Shown here: positions 51,037 through 62,946 of the stretch, one piece after another
Layout: the number at the start of each line of letters is the position of its first letter
How positions within the stretch are numbered: position 1 is the stretch's first letter
NCBI GenBank assembly: GCA_008330645.1
Contig: VLTN01000074.1
Location: forward strand, 1-64,000
Reading direction: 5' to 3'
From: Cafeteria roenbergensis
Taxonomy: Eukaryota; Sar; Bigyra; Bicosoecida; Cafeteriaceae
Length of the DNA: 64,000 bases
Program-made: the position numbers and the translations under genes
The notes under the pieces: generated by a model
Seen by the model: the letters and a program-made list of their open reading frames with translations, nothing else
Told to the model about the DNA's origin: nothing
The model's database searches: none

Positions 51037-53669
51037 ATGGCAACAGCTTCGCCGGGCCCCGCGCAAGAGTCGCCCGGCCCTGGCCCCCGCTCCGGAGCCT
51101 TCGATGCTCCCCAGGGGGGGTCCCGTCTGGTGAGGGCCATCGCCCGCTGCGGGATCCGGCGCCCGCGCCCGCAGCTGCGGGCGGCACTTTGGTTGCGCCT
51201 GCCAGCCCCGGCGCCCGAGATGCAGATTCGCGCCGCGTCGCACGCCGCAGCCGGCTGCGCCCCGCCCACAGCCGCCCCCTCCGCCGCGCCACGGCGGCTG
51301 CCAGTGCTGGGCTCGTTGTCCCTCTCGGGGCGTGGCCCACGGGGAATAGCCGCGGGCTGCGGGGCCCTGCGCTCGGCGCGGCTGCGCAACCTCGGGTCTC
51401 AGGTCAACCACGCCGGCTGCCAACCGCTCCGCTTGCCGTACCGCGCCCCGCCCCCACCGCAGACGCGCGACGCCCAGGCCCCGCCCCCGGGCCTCTGCGG
51501 CAGGCAACAGCCTGCCGGTAGTGCGCTCGGGTCCGCCGGGCCGGCCGTCCCGCGCGCACGCGCCGTCGCTGCGCCTGGCACTGGAAACCAGTTCGTTCGA
51601 CTCGGCAGCAGTCCGGGCGCGACGCAAAGCAGCCTGTTGGCCATGCTGCGCCACGGCAAGCAATGCCTCTCGGAGCCCCAGGCCCGGCGCATCTTTTCGC
51701 AGGTCCTGGCTCAGGTGGTCCAGGCCATCGCGGACGGCGAGCCCGTGCCCCGCTGCGCGGCGGCCGACGCGTTTCTGGATCTGCGGCCCTCAGACTGGGC
51801 CGCCCGGGCCGCCGCCGCGGACCTCGCAGGGTGCACCTGGCTTGCCGTCGGGCGGCCCCCGTGCCACTCGCGCCGGCCCCGCAAGAGCCATGCGCACGCC
51901 CCGCCGTCCCGGCCCGTCCGCGTTCGGCCCACAACGCTGTCCTTTGCGGGGTGGGCCTGGATCGACGGCGGCGCGGCCCGCCCCTTGCCAGCCGGCGGCG
52001 AGGCTGCAGCCACCATCGCCGGGCCCGGTGTCATGACCTCCCTCCGAGGCCTTCTCTGGGATCTGCTATCCTCTGCTAGCAAGCCCTTGCCCGCCGAGCA
52101 GGCAGGCGGCGTCATCAGCGCGCTGAGCCTTCCGGCGTTTTGTCCGGCTCTGATGCACTCGATTGAGTCCCGCAACAGAGCGGCGCTGAGCGCCCAGGAA
52201 GCCGCGGCGCAAGCCCACGCCGCCCGCGCTGCGGCCGCAGTCCGCGCTCAGCCGGCCTTCCCGACCAGTCCCGCCGCTGCCACGAGGGCCGCACGCGCGC
52301 GGGACGGCCCGCCGGCCGAGCAGGGACCCCTTGAGCGATGCGACCCAGGACAATCGTCTTCCTCTGCTGCAGCGTCCTCTGGCGTTGCCCCGCAGACGCC
52401 GCCCGTGTCAGCCTTTGCGGCGGCCATCAGCGCAACAGAGCACTTTGGCATGTGCCCGCAGCTGGCCGGAGCCGCGTCGCGGCCCGCCCCAGCCGCCGCC
52501 GAGGCTTCCGCTGCTGCGGCTGCAGCCAGCGCAGATCCGACTGGCGCCAATCCCGATTCGTCGTCGGCCCTGGCCCTGCTCGCCGCCATGGCCGGCGCCG
52601 ACGTCGCCGCCACCGACGACCTCACCGAGGGCACAACGCGCACCCCCGACGCTGGCAGCCGCTGCAGCAGCCCGAGAGGGGGCCCCGCCGACGCTGCGGC
52701 CATCGCTGCGGTGTTCTCTCACCCATGGATGGCGCCGGCAGCGCCCTTCCTCGGTTTCGACTCCGCACTGGCCATGGAGAGCGCGGCAAGAGCAGCCATG
52801 GCGGCGGCGCCGCAGCCGGGCCCGGCGGCAACTTCAACAACGACAGCCTCGGCCGCGGCCGCGGCCGCAGCAACGGCCAAGCCTCGCCCCGGCGAAGCCG
52901 CCGCTCGGCCACGCTGGTGCCCCGCCCTCGAGGCGGCGATCCAGGGCGCAACCATGGCGCCGCTGCCGCACCAGCACATTCTTGCAGCTGACCCACGATT
53001 CCAGTGCCCTGTCCCCGCTCAGTTTGCGGCTGCCCCCGCACCCGCCGGAGCCGAAACGCTGGCTTGCACGCGCGCCGCAGCCGCAGCGAAGCGGGCCGTC
53101 AAAGCCGCTGCTCGCGCCGCCCGCAGGGACGTGGCGCGGACTGGGCTGTCCGGCAACGGCTCCCCACGCATGGCGGCTGAGGGGCTCGGCCCCGCAGCCA
53201 GCGCCAACAGCGAGCTCAGTTCTCAGGCCTCCACGGTATGCCGCACCCCCTCCGCCTCCTCCTCCTCCACCGCCACCACCTCCTCGGCCGTGGGGTCCGC
53301 GCCGCCAAGCAGAGCGAGCAGCCCTCGCAGCGACGGCGCAACTGCCGGCGGAGCCATCGACCGCGAGCCGTTCGCGCTCCAACCGCTGGGCCACCAAGAC
53401 GGAACGGGCTCCCAGCCGCCCGGCCGCGCTGGGAAGCGTGCTCGCGAGGCGCCGGCCGGCCCGTCCACTTCCGACGCTGGAAGGCGCGCTGGAAGCGACG
53501 ACGATCTCGGCTACGCCGGCTCCGATAGCGGGTGGCGGCGCCGGCGACCCCGCAGGCAGGCTGCTGAGCAGGCCAAATGGAAGATTAACCTGTCGCTGGC
53601 GCTGCAGCACGGCGGCCTGCTCGGGTGCACGCACCAAGATGACCGCAGCGCCGACGACGACGGCGACAG

Positions 53670-53715
<46 letters not shown>

Positions 53716-55029
53716 AGCCATGCCAGCAGCAGCATCAACGACGACGACGACGAGGACGACGACGAGGAGGAGGAGGAGGAGGAGGAGGAGGAGGCGGAGG
53801 AAGAAGGGGGGGGGTACTGCCAAGGCCCCGGGAGCTACGCTGCCGCTGTGATGGACAGTCTGCGTCGCCGCGACCTCAGCCGGCCTGCTCACGATCACGG
53901 CGTGCAGGCCAGGTCAACGGCGTCCACGGCCGACTGCTTCGCGGCTATGGAGTCAGTCGACACGTCGCCGCTCGCCCCGGCGCGATCGTCCCGCCACGGG
54001 CTCAGCGATTGCGGCAGCGGGGTCCTCACCCCGTGCGTGGACGCTGGCGCCGATTGCCTGGGGCTAACGACGGCCTTTGCTGGTGTTCCTGCGGCGCCCT
54101 CGCGACACCACGGCGGCGGTAACAAGGCGGGGTCTTGGCCGGGGCGAGGGCCGGCTGGGCCGAGACAGGTCTCCGTCTTCGATCAAGGCCGGCGGGGGGG
54201 AGGCCGAGACTGCGGCGACGTCGGTGACGACGTCAGTGACGACGTCAGCGACGACGATGTGACGGAGGAGGACGCGGTGGCAGCGCTTGCCGAGGCGGGC
54301 GAGTTCGCCAGAGCGGTGCTTGCAACGGCAAGAACGCTCCGAGGCGGCGGCAGCAGCAGCACCACCAGCACCATCACCACCACCACCAGCCGCCAGGCTA
54401 CGGAGCGAGAGGTCTGTCGGCCGGCCGCTGGCAGCGCCGGCTGGGGCGTCGGCTCGCTTCAGAGGCGTGCTGGCTTTACGATGGGCCGTGAGGCCGTGGC
54501 TTCGGCGCCGGGTAGGTCTCCGCCGCTGACGCTGCGCGCGATATCGACTGCCGCCGTCGCGCCGGGCATGGATGTCCGCATAGCCCCAAACCTAACCCGA
54601 AGCATGGTCCCGTTGCGCGATCGTGACTGCGGCCGGCATCGCCATCACCAGCAGGCAGTGTCGGACGACGACAGCGACAGCGACAGCGACGACGACGACG
54701 GCTGCGGCGGTGGCGGCGGCGGCTGCGGCGCGGCGGGGCGCTTCAGCGGCGCGGGCGACACGCCCGAATCGCATCTGGGTGAGATGCTGACACGCTCTTC
54801 GCACAGGCAACTGCTGCCGGCTGCATCCGTAGACCGCGCCGCAGCTTTCCCGCCGTGGTTTCGCGAGGCCGCGGCCCGGAGCCGGCTCCAATCGGGAAGC
54901 TCCCAGGGGTCCAGTGCCGGCTTTCTGCTTGCGGTCGACCAAGCAAGTGTCGCCGGCCCTTTCCAGCACCATGATCTCGCGTGGCAGGGCGGGGCGGAAT
55001 CGCCCAACTTCCTGTCTGACGCGCTGTAG
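51037..55029 (+). CDS. Large disordered protein, unknown family
   Basis: A 1330-residue open frame. The first 200 residues are Pro/Arg/Ala-rich and may be non-coding; an alternative start is MLRHGKQCLSEPQARRIF near 51642, where the sequence becomes more protein-like. The rest is Ala/Ser-rich disorder with an acidic block near 53650-53810 (Asp-Gly/Asp-Ser repeats from gacggcgacagc units, then a long Glu run), a DDVSDDVSDDDV block near 54225 and a second SDSDSD run near 54670. Short ordered-looking pieces are GVISALSLPAFCPALMHSIE and TEEDAVAALAEAGEFARAVL. No domain can be named. The acidic, low-complexity character would fit a nuclear or biomineral-associated protein, but that is speculation. 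No intron is required for the frame. Confidence 0.5.
53650..53815. repeat. Acidic coding repeats (Asp-Gly/Asp-Ser then poly-Glu)
   Basis: Tandem GACGGC/GACAGC hexamers followed by GAC and GAG runs inside the large disordered protein. Confidence 0.85.
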
Positions 55030-55932
55030 ACTGGATTCGCGAAGGACGATGAGGAGGAGGAGGAAGAGGACGACGACGACGACGAGGACGATGAGAAGGA
55101 AGAGGAGGGCTAGCCGGCAGGGGGCCGGGGTTGAATGTGGGGGCGATCGCCTGATGCTGGCCTTGCCTGGCCGAGCGATGGCTTCTTGAACCAGGCCGCC
55201 CTGCGCCGGGGCCTCACAAAACACTTTGAATTCGTGTTTCAGTACGCTTGTACTCTGCCATTGGCATTGTGGCTATCGCCGCGCGAAGGCGGATTCAGGA
55301 TGGATCCTGGATCCGAGGGCTTGTGCAGACTGCTGTGACCGCGTTTGCAGCCCGAAAGCCAGAAATAGCTTGAAGCTTGTACTTGTGTGGCATCACCACG
55401 CTGCGAACCGCGAAGGGCGCTCTCACGGACCGGATTCGCACGCGCGCTGGGCACTTGAAATCTTGCCTCAGGCCTCGCAAAGTGGAGCAGGGCGACCCGT
55501 GGCGCACGCGCCGCCGTCGCCAAAAAATGGCTGGGAAGCAAACCGCGAGCGAGATGGACCTGCCGAGACCCGCCTGGCCCGAGAAGGGCCGCAGTGGCCT
55601 CCTGTGCCACGAGCGGCATAACTTCCGAGCAGCTGCGGTCTGAGGCCCGCGCGCACTGCGACACGGACGCTTGTTTTCGAGCGCTGTGCCAAGCCAGACT
55701 CTGTCCTGGCATTTTGCTGCCCCGGAACTCGAGACCGGCCACGCCCCTTGCAGCCCTGTCGCGTCGCCACGGCATGCAGCACGTGCCTGCCCTGCACGCC
55801 TGCTGGAGGGTGGGCCAGTTGTCGGCGCCTCTCGAGCGCAATGGGTCTGCGGGCGGGTGCAGAGCCGCCCCTGCGACCCGCCCGAACGCCTGTCAGCTCC
55901 GCCACAAGGCCCGAGTCAACGCGGCAGCAGTC
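55030..55932. other. Intergenic, 0.9 kb
   Basis: Begins with a GA-rich tract (about 55050-55112: gaggaggagg then gacgacgacg). The rest is ordinary sequence without recognisable genes. It includes the promoter side of ankyrin gene B. Confidence 0.45.
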
Positions 55933-57772
55933 ATGAGTGTCAACGACCTAGGGGAGCTTCTGGTCAAAGCCGCGCATGCCGGTGACCCGTCCAAAGTGGC
56001 AAGGCTGCTGGACGCAGGCGCGCCGGGCAACTGGCAACACCCCAAGGCGAGTCGTTCGGTCGCGCGCCGGGCGAGGAGCTGGCCAACGCTGCGTCCCGTG
56101 CGTTCCCCTCCTGCAAAGCGCTCCGGCAAGCAGCTCACCTCGCGCCGCAGGACGGGCGGACGGCACTGATGGCCGCAGCTGAAGCCGGCAAGGCCAAAGC
56201 GCTGCGCGTGCTCCTCGGAAGCGGCGATTGTGGTGTGAATGCCAAGGATTTGGTGAGACTTGTTGCCGCAAGTGCCACAGCCGCAAGGCAGGGCCGCCCC
56301 GATCTTGCTGTCACGCAGACGGGCCTTCCAGTATTGTCTGGCCGTCCGTGCGGAGGCAAAATGGCCCCGACTGCGCGGCGGGGGAACCGGGAACAGCTGC
56401 AGAGCTGAGCCTCCTCGCGAGCCGTGCGTCACAGAGCAGTTGCCAAGCGCCGTGCACCGCTCCTGCCGACGCAGTATGGTCGAACGGCGCTGATGCTGGC
56501 GGTGAACAACCGCAGCACCGCTGCCATGGGGCTGCTGCTGGATGCCGGCGCGGACCCGGAGGCCGCGGACCGCGTGAGCTGCGCTGCTCTGACGAGCCGG
56601 GTGTCGCAGGCACTCGTTCGCAGCGAGCCGGGCATGCCTTGAGCCCGCTATCGCCCTTTGAGGCCTCAGCTGTGCCGTTCGAGAAGCGAACGCGGAGGGT
56701 GGATGGTTGCCGCGTCTCGTCATGAGCGGCGAGCCAGCCTAGATCGCGCTCCGAAGTCCCTGAGGGCACCGCGCTGCTGCGTGCGCCCGTTGGCACGGCT
56801 CGAGGCGCCGGGAGCTCGAGCAAACCTTGACGCGGAAAAGTCGACTGGATCGCACGCCCTCGCAGCGCGGGGCGACGCCTCTGAGCCTGGCGGCCAACGT
56901 GTGCAAGGTGCCACACATGCGGCTGCTGGTGGCGCGCGGCGCTCAGGTCGACAAGCGCGTCAACGTGAGTCTGTGGCCGTGGCCATGGACCGAGGCGGCC
57001 CCGGCCCGCAGGGCGCGTCTTCGTTTCCGCGCCGAGCTGCAGACACATCGCACCTGGGCGCCCCGCTGCTTCGGATTGCGGCCTCGCAGCAAGGCCGCAC
57101 GGCTCTGATGGTGGCCGCCAACACCGGCAGCGTGGCTGCCACGCAGGCACTCCTGGCGCTTGGCGCCGATGCAGACGCCAAGGATACCGTGCGTTTTAAG
57201 AGTTGCCATTGGCGGCGCGCGGCAGAAGCGCTCGCTGGCGACGCAGGGCGAAGCCTGCCAATGCCCGCGCCAGAGCCGGCGGGCGCTGCGCGTGCGTGCG
57301 GGTCGGGGCGGGCGGGCAATCGGGGTGGCACCGGACCGGGCCGCACGATGGCTCAGTGGAAAGCGCGCCATCGTGCGACCCGCACGGTTTCCAGGCCGGC
57401 GCTCAGGGGTGCGCCCGCCGGCTGCTCAGCGCGCGGGCGCGGTGCAGCCCGCGGCTGAGGTGGAATGGCGCGCGGCTGGCCCAACTCAAGGCCTCACCCG
57501 CTATGGCCGCCCACGGGCTCGAAGACTAGTGTTCTTATTTTTCTTTGCTGTTTTTGCAATGTGCTTGCGTGGTGCTGACGACGCAGGCCGGCTGCGACGC
57601 TCTGAGCATGTGTTTTGTGGACGAATGCGTCGCCTTGCTCAAGGATGCAGAGCGTATCCAGCGCTGGCACCGCCGTCGCCGCCTCGTCGCGTGGAAGGCG
57701 GAGCTCCTCGGCAGCCGCCCGGGCACGCTTGGCCAACCGGAGCTGCCCACAGGTGCGACCGGCGAGCCGTGA
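55933..57772 (+). CDS. Ankyrin-repeat protein B, six exons, one repeat per exon
   Basis: Exons 55933-56046, 56151-56252, 56475-56573, 56866-56964, 57090-57188 and 57587-57772, all phase 0, total 232 residues. Exon 1 begins MSVNDLGELLVKAAHAGD and encodes the N-terminal cap. Exons 2-5 each encode one repeat (DGRTALMAAAEAG, YGRTALMLAVNNR, RGATPLSLAANVC, QGRTALMVAANTG); exon 2 has one extra codon. The last exon encodes AGCDALSMCF followed by DAERIQRWHRRRRLVAW, the same C-terminal module as in ankyrin genes A and C. Intron 1 uses a GC donor (AAG|GCGAGT); the others use GTGAGx or GTGCGT. The introns differ in length (104-398) and are not alike, unlike gene A. The ligand is unknown. Confidence 0.8.
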
Positions 57773-57949
57773 CGCTGAACGCTGCGAGGCGTCGACGGCG
57801 GCTTGCCGAGCCCAGTTTCGCTGGCTGGCCACGGCGCCTGGTGCGCCGCGACCGCTTCCCAACGCCGATGCCTCCCGCTGCAGGCCCGCACCAACCGAAT
57901 CGGTGAGAGCCTCCCCGACGGCAAGAATCCCCCGCCCCCGCCCTCCCCC

Positions 57950-58150
57950 CCCGGCAGCGGCAGCGGCACATGCAGCGCCATAGGCAGCGGCAGTGGCAGC
58001 GGCAGCGGCAGCGGCAGCGGCAGCGGCAGCGACAGCGACAGCGGCAGCGACAGCGACAGCGGCATAGGCAGCGGCAGCGGCAGCGACAGCGACAGCGGCA
58101 GCGACAGCGACAGCGGCATAGGCAGCGGCAGCGACAGCGGCAGCGGCCCG
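57950..58150. repeat. (GGCAGC/GACAGC)n hexamer array
   Basis: About 30 hexamers with a higher-order pattern: a GGCATA hexamer recurs about every 54 bases (near 57979, 58062 and 58116), so larger blocks have also been duplicated. It is outside any gene model. Confidence 0.85.
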
Positions 58151-58229
58151 CAGGCGAAGCCTCTGGGATTACGAGCCATGCCGTGCCGGACTCGCCCGTC
58201 TGGGCCAGAGATGGCTTCAGAGTGATAGC

Positions 58230-58392
58230 GGCGTTGAGCGCGAACGGCCGATAGACTGAGCGCGGGATAGCGAGCGTGTTTGAGCGCGAACGGCCGATAG
58301 ACTGACCACGGGGGTAGCGAGCGTGTTTGTGCGCGAACGGCCGATAGACTGACCACGGGGGTAGCGAGCGTGTTTGAGCGCGAACGGGCGAC
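58230..58392. repeat. 48-bp tandem repeat
   Basis: About 3.3 copies of a 48-base unit containing gcgaacggccgatagactga and gtagcgagcgtgttt. Copies 2 and 3 are nearly identical. Confidence 0.85.
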
Positions 58393-58542
58393 CGTTGGCG
58401 GCTCCGCGCGCCAAAGCAGCCCGAATTCGAGCGCTGAGTGACTCAGCGGACGGCTAGGCACCGCCTGTTGCGGCGGCTGCTGCCGGACCCGCGCACGCCC
58501 TCATCGGGGGCGACAAATGCCACACACACACCGGTCGCGGCT

Positions 58543-61500
58543 TCAAGCCCCTCCCCCCAGGATGAACGCCGATACGGCGTCGTATTCGTACGTTTGCAAG
58601 AGCTCTGCGAGCCGCGGCACGGATGACGTCACGTCCCTGCCAGCGAACCTGTGCCAGTCGAGGAACGCGTCCGTCACGATGCCGAACAGGAGCGCCAGGA
58701 GCCGGGGCCTGCCGCGCACCTCTCGGCGGTAAGTTTCGCCGTTGTCGAGGACGTCGCGCAGCTCTGGAGAGAGGAACGCGAGATCTGTCTCGTTCTGCGT
58801 CGTCTCCTTGACTGCGTCGTACAGCTCCGCACGCCTGGTCAGACCCAGGGCCCTCTCAAGAGGGGCCCTGATCAGCGCGAGGGACCTCTCAAGCGCACGG
58901 GGCCCCGCGTGAAACCGCGTGGAAACCGACGTCCCGAGCCGCGACGCATCCGCAACCACAACTTCCTTCATAATTGCCAGGGTCGACACCGCGTCGCTCT
59001 CAAATACAGCCTCCCCGTCACCGTAAGCGGCGACCAGCACGCCGCCGAGCAACGCCGATCGGAACGCCAGCTCACACCGGCCCGCCGACGTCGCTGCCTG
59101 ACCGGACGGGCCGTCCGCGCTGACCGGCAGAGCCGGCCGGGCAGGGCAGTCCGGCAGAGCCGATACGACCCAGGAGTGGGCCTGGGCAACGGAAAAGTCC
59201 CCGGTGACGACCAGGCGACTCAGCGCCGGCGCCGCCCCCGCAGCCAGGGAATCACGGCTCCCCGCACCAGTTGCAGTCGCAGTTGCAGTTGCAGTTGCAC
59301 CACGCGCGAGCGGCACGCCGTCGTCGTCGAGCTCCACGTCGTCGCCCCCATCGTAGCCGCCCAGACTGCCACGCGGCCCACTTCCAGCGGTTTCGCGCAA
59401 AGGTCCCTTGCCCATCACTCCTCCATCGCGATCGGCATCCGCCCCCTCCGCGTAGGCGGCAGAGCCGCGGCCGTCGACGTCGGCGGACCCGTCGGCGGCC
59501 AGTCCGTCGGCGTCCCCGCCGGCAGAGCCAGCACCGGCTCTCTGCCTGCGGTTTCGGAGCAGAATGGCGCCACTCTTCACAAAAGCCTGCCAGGTGCCCG
59601 CCGCCACTGACTCCGCCTCCGCCCGCCCGCCTGAGAGCCTGGCGTGGTGACTCAACGGACAGAGGGTCACTGACGCGGTCTGCGCTGTCGCACAGGCCGC
59701 CGACGTCGCCGATGACGTCATCGAGGAGGCAGCCGCGGCAGAGCCTGTTCCGAAAGTCTCGTCGGCGCGGGTCAACGTTACGCCGCCGCTGCCGCTGCCG
59801 CTGCCGGGGTCTGACGCCGCGTCAGGCTGCGACACCACAATCAGACGCACATCACCAGCTTGGCCCTCCACACTTCGCAAGTGCAGCTCTACCCGTGACG
59901 AGGGCTCTTGGCACCGGTACGTTGCCAACACGCGCGGAAGCACTTCCGAAGTGGCTCTGCCGGTAGAGCCAGGGAGGGTTGCCGCATAGTCGCAGGGGGT
60001 GACGCTGACGATGGCCGCGCTTGCGTCGGCAGAGCCGCCCCCGATTTGGTCTGCGTTGGATAGGGCGCCTGTTGCGTTGAGGTCGAGCACGTCGATGGCT
60101 ACGTCGGCTTCAAGAATGACCGAATCAATCAGGACGGGTGCTTCGACGGTCAATCGATACGCCGCCGTCTGTGCGTCCAGCGTGAAGGTGGTTGTCACAT
60201 CAAACGCCTTGGCAAGCTGCGCCGCGTGGGCCCCCGCCGCCGCCTCCGCCACGGTGGCCGAGGCGCCTAGCTGGCGCCTGAGAGCGTCGACAGCGCCTCG
60301 GGCCTTGACCGCCGCGTCGCCGCCGGCGAGGCCCCCCTGGGCCCCCGGTCGGGCCCCGGGGCCCAGCCCCAGGTCCCCGATGTCAACGCCGCTCCCGGCC
60401 GCCTCCGAAGTGAGCTCCTCCAGCGCCGCCGACGTCTTCGCCTCGAGCTCTGCCAGCTCTGCCCTGAGCATCGTCACTCGCGCCTCCTTCTGAACCGTGG
60501 CGCGGCTCCGGCCGTACCGGTCGTCAGCGTCTCTCGCCGAAGTGGACTCCGTGGTGAGAGACACCACGCGCCCGCCATACGACTGAAACACCAGCTCGGC
60601 GTGGTCGACGCTCCCGATATTTCCCCCGCCCAAAGATCGGATACTCTCGCCAGCGTTGTGCGCAAACGTCATCACAGGGGCGCTCGAAGTGCCCCCTCCC
60701 GGCTCTGCCGAGAACACCTGCAGAGCTCCGTCGTCACGGCCGATGACGACGTCGGCGACGCCGTCCCCGGTGACGTCCGTCCCAGCGTAGAGAGCGGTTA
60801 CGCCTCCTCCGCGGTGGGGCCCCGCGTTGGCAAGGGCCCATCCCCGTCGCATCACCGTCGAGTCAGCGAGCGCAGATCCGGCAGAGCCGCCGTCGCTCCC
60901 CCACACGAGGTGCTTCCAGCGGGGCGCGGTGACGCTGGTGGCGACGTCTGGTGAGAGCGCCGACCCCGCCGCCAGCAACTCCACGGCGAGGGGGGTGGCG
61001 TGCGTCTCAACGCACGACAGAGCCCCCGTTGGACCGGCAGAGCCGGAAGAATTCGATCCCGCCATGGTGGCGGAGGCGGCCGCCGCGCCCGCCGCGGCCG
61101 CTGCGGATACGGCTGCGGATGTGGGCAGGAGCATCGCTGGCGCCCCGGCCGCGCAGACGCGGAGCGTGCCGTCGGCGCAGGCGAGCACCGCGTCCGTATC
61201 TTCCTTGCGAGTGATGGTCTCAGTGGTTAGGTCGGCGATGGCCTCGGGGCTGACCCAGAACGCGGTTTCGGCGCCGTTGTCGAACACGGTGAATCTGCGG
61301 CCGGTTGTCATCGTGCGGGCGGGATAGGGGGGTTAGGGGGGGGGGGGGGAGGGGGGAAGGGTGCATGGGGGGGGTTAGCAAACCTTGGGGCGAGCGGGGG
61401 CGGTCGGAGGACTGCGCGGGCTGACGACCACGCGCCGCGCGAGTGAGTGCTGGCGGCACCGTGCGGGGTTGGGAAGGCCGACGCCCGAACGGGCAGCGGG

Positions 61501-62380
61501 GCGCAAGCGGTGGCCGGTGTTTTTTTTGCGTCTCACGCTGTGTCTGCGGCCGCCCAGATGACCGTCTCTCCGACCCGCATTGCGCGGATCGGGGCGGTGA
61601 GCGTTGTTTCGAGGGCGAAATACTCAGTGCCCTTTCGGTCGTACGCGGCGATGGTCTGGCCGCGGGACACGAAGAGACGGGTTCGCTTGCCGGGCGCGCC
61701 CCCAGCCTCGACACGGTGCACGGGCGTGGCGGCGCCGGCTGCGTCGGTTGCGCCGCCCGCCACGAAAGCGGTGGTGGGCACGCCCTTGCGAACCTCCACC
61801 ACGGTCACAGCGCCAGTGGAATCGCCCACGGCCAGGCGGTCCTGCGCACGAGACCAACGACGGTTTGGGGGGAGCAGGGGGCGAAGGGGGGGCGGGGCGG
61901 GGCGGTTCAATTTCCGCGGGCGGTCGCAGCACCAGAGTTGGGTTCCAATGCTCGAGTTGCGGCGGCGCCGCCCTCCCCTCCCTGCGAGGTACCCCGCTGT
62001 CCCAGCGCCCGCGCAGGGCCGCCGTCTGCAGCACACCCCGTTTCCGTGCGCCCAAGAAGGCCGAAACAAGTCGGCCGGGCATCGCTGCAGTCGACCATGC
62101 GCCGTTGAGAGGCACCGCAGGCCAACTGCTCCGGCCCGCCCGCGCAGCGCCGCGGCCCGGATCCGTGTCCCCCAGGGCCATATCAGCGGCAACCCTGTGG
62201 CCCGGCTGCTGCGCTGCTCTCAATTGCGCCACCTGTCGCGTCCAGTGCCCCGAGGCAAGCGCGAGCTCGCTTTCGGACGGTGCTCACGCGGCCCTTCTTG
62301 CCCTGCAGGATCGCGAGCGTGTGCCGCTCCGCCGACGGCGTGACCTGCATCAGCTCTTGCTTGCTGAGCATAACGTCCAT
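58543..62380 (-). CDS. BBS7: BBS7, BBSome subunit
   Basis: A BBSome coat subunit that moves membrane proteins through cilia. Exon 1 is 62288-62380 (MDVMLSKQELMQVTP...), exon 2 is 61537-61841 and exon 3 is 58543-61294; phases 0 and 2 match, giving 1049 residues. The N-terminal beta-propeller shows DRLAVGDSTGAV, KGTEYFALETTLT, DAVLACADGTLRV, GDGVADVVIGRDDGALQVF and ELVFQSYGGRVVSLTTE, aligning in order with animal BBS7. A coiled coil (RVTMLRAELAELEAK, about 404) precedes the GAE-like region (LIDSVILEADVAIDVLDL, VLATYRCQ, LRSVEGQ). The platform follows (GDFSVAQAHSWVVSALPDCP, VFESDAVSTLAIMKEV), then the C-terminal helices (FGIVTDAFLDWHRF, VPRLAELLQTYEYDAVSAFI). It is about 330 residues longer than usual because of disordered insertions between conserved blocks. 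With the CEP95-like gene it indicates that the organism makes cilia. Confidence 0.92.
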
Positions 62381-62645
62381 GTTGTCGGCGCCCGCTCTTG
62401 CCTCCGCAGCGGTGGCGGTGCGGCGCTGTAGCTCAGTCCGTCGACGGCTGTGGCAACGCTCTGCAGAGCTGCACCGGCGCCAAGGCCCGGCTCGGGGATG
62501 GCCGGCCAGGAGCGCTTCGCCGAGCGCCCATGCCACCAACCTGGGCCTCCCGCTGCGGGACTTGCAGCGTGCCACCTGATGCTGCTCGCCTTCGAAGTGA
62601 TGTTACACGTACATGTACACAGAGTTTCTAAGCCGTTTTCAACAG
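62381..62645. promoter_or_regulatory. BBS7 upstream region
   Basis: 265 bases between the BBS7 start codon (minus) and the tRNA gene. No X-box-like palindrome that I would trust was identified by eye. Confidence 0.3.
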
Positions 62646-62716
62646 GCGCCTGTAGTGTAGTGGAAACACCCCTCCCTCCTAAGGTGGTAACCCCGGTTCG
62701 AACCCGGGCAGGCGTG
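62646..62716 (+). tRNA. tRNA-Arg (anticodon CCT)
   Basis: Cloverleaf: acceptor GCGCCTG/CAGGCGT with one G-U pair at position 1-72; D stem GTGT/ACAC; anticodon stem CCTCC/GGTGG with one T-T mismatch; loop CTCCTAA giving anticodon CCT for the AGG codon; four-base variable loop; T arm CCCGG TTCGAAC CCGGG; discriminator G. Internal pol III promoter: A box TAGTGTAGTGG and B box GGTTCGAAC. A T7 run begins at 62719, serving as terminator. No intron and no encoded CCA. Confidence 0.92.
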
Positions 62717-62737
62717 CGTTTTTTTGTTTTTGTTTTT
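62717..62737 (+). terminator. Pol III T-run terminator
   Basis: A T7 run followed by further T5 runs directly after the tRNA-Arg. Confidence 0.75.
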
Positions 62738-62946
62738 GTTTGCGAGCACGCATATTGCAGCGCGCCATGCCGGTCAGCTGGCGTGTGCTCGGTCGTTTCG
62801 AACAGCGGCGGGGGAAGCAACAACTCGCTGCAGTTGCATTGGTTGGCAGCTATGGTTGATTGTTTTTCTAGACAATAGCACTCGGTCGTCCCGCAGGTTG
62901 CATATATGGTTTTGCTCAAGGGTGCGGCCAGCGCTCGGCCAGCGGG

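Larger units (their letters stand above)
57773..58542. other. Intergenic between convergent genes, with two repeat blocks
   Basis: Contains the GGCAGC/GACAGC hexamer block and the 48-bp tandem repeats listed separately. Nothing else recognised. Confidence 0.6.

Noticed and set aside
50763-51760. Possible degenerate protein kinase: GHVSFGRVATTTLKAS near 50757 (glycine-loop-like) and LSEPQARRIFSQVLAQV near 51670 (helix-E-like)
   Set aside because: The two pieces are in different contexts. The lysine of the AxK motif is absent, no HRD or DFG motif follows, and one of the frames is probably non-coding.
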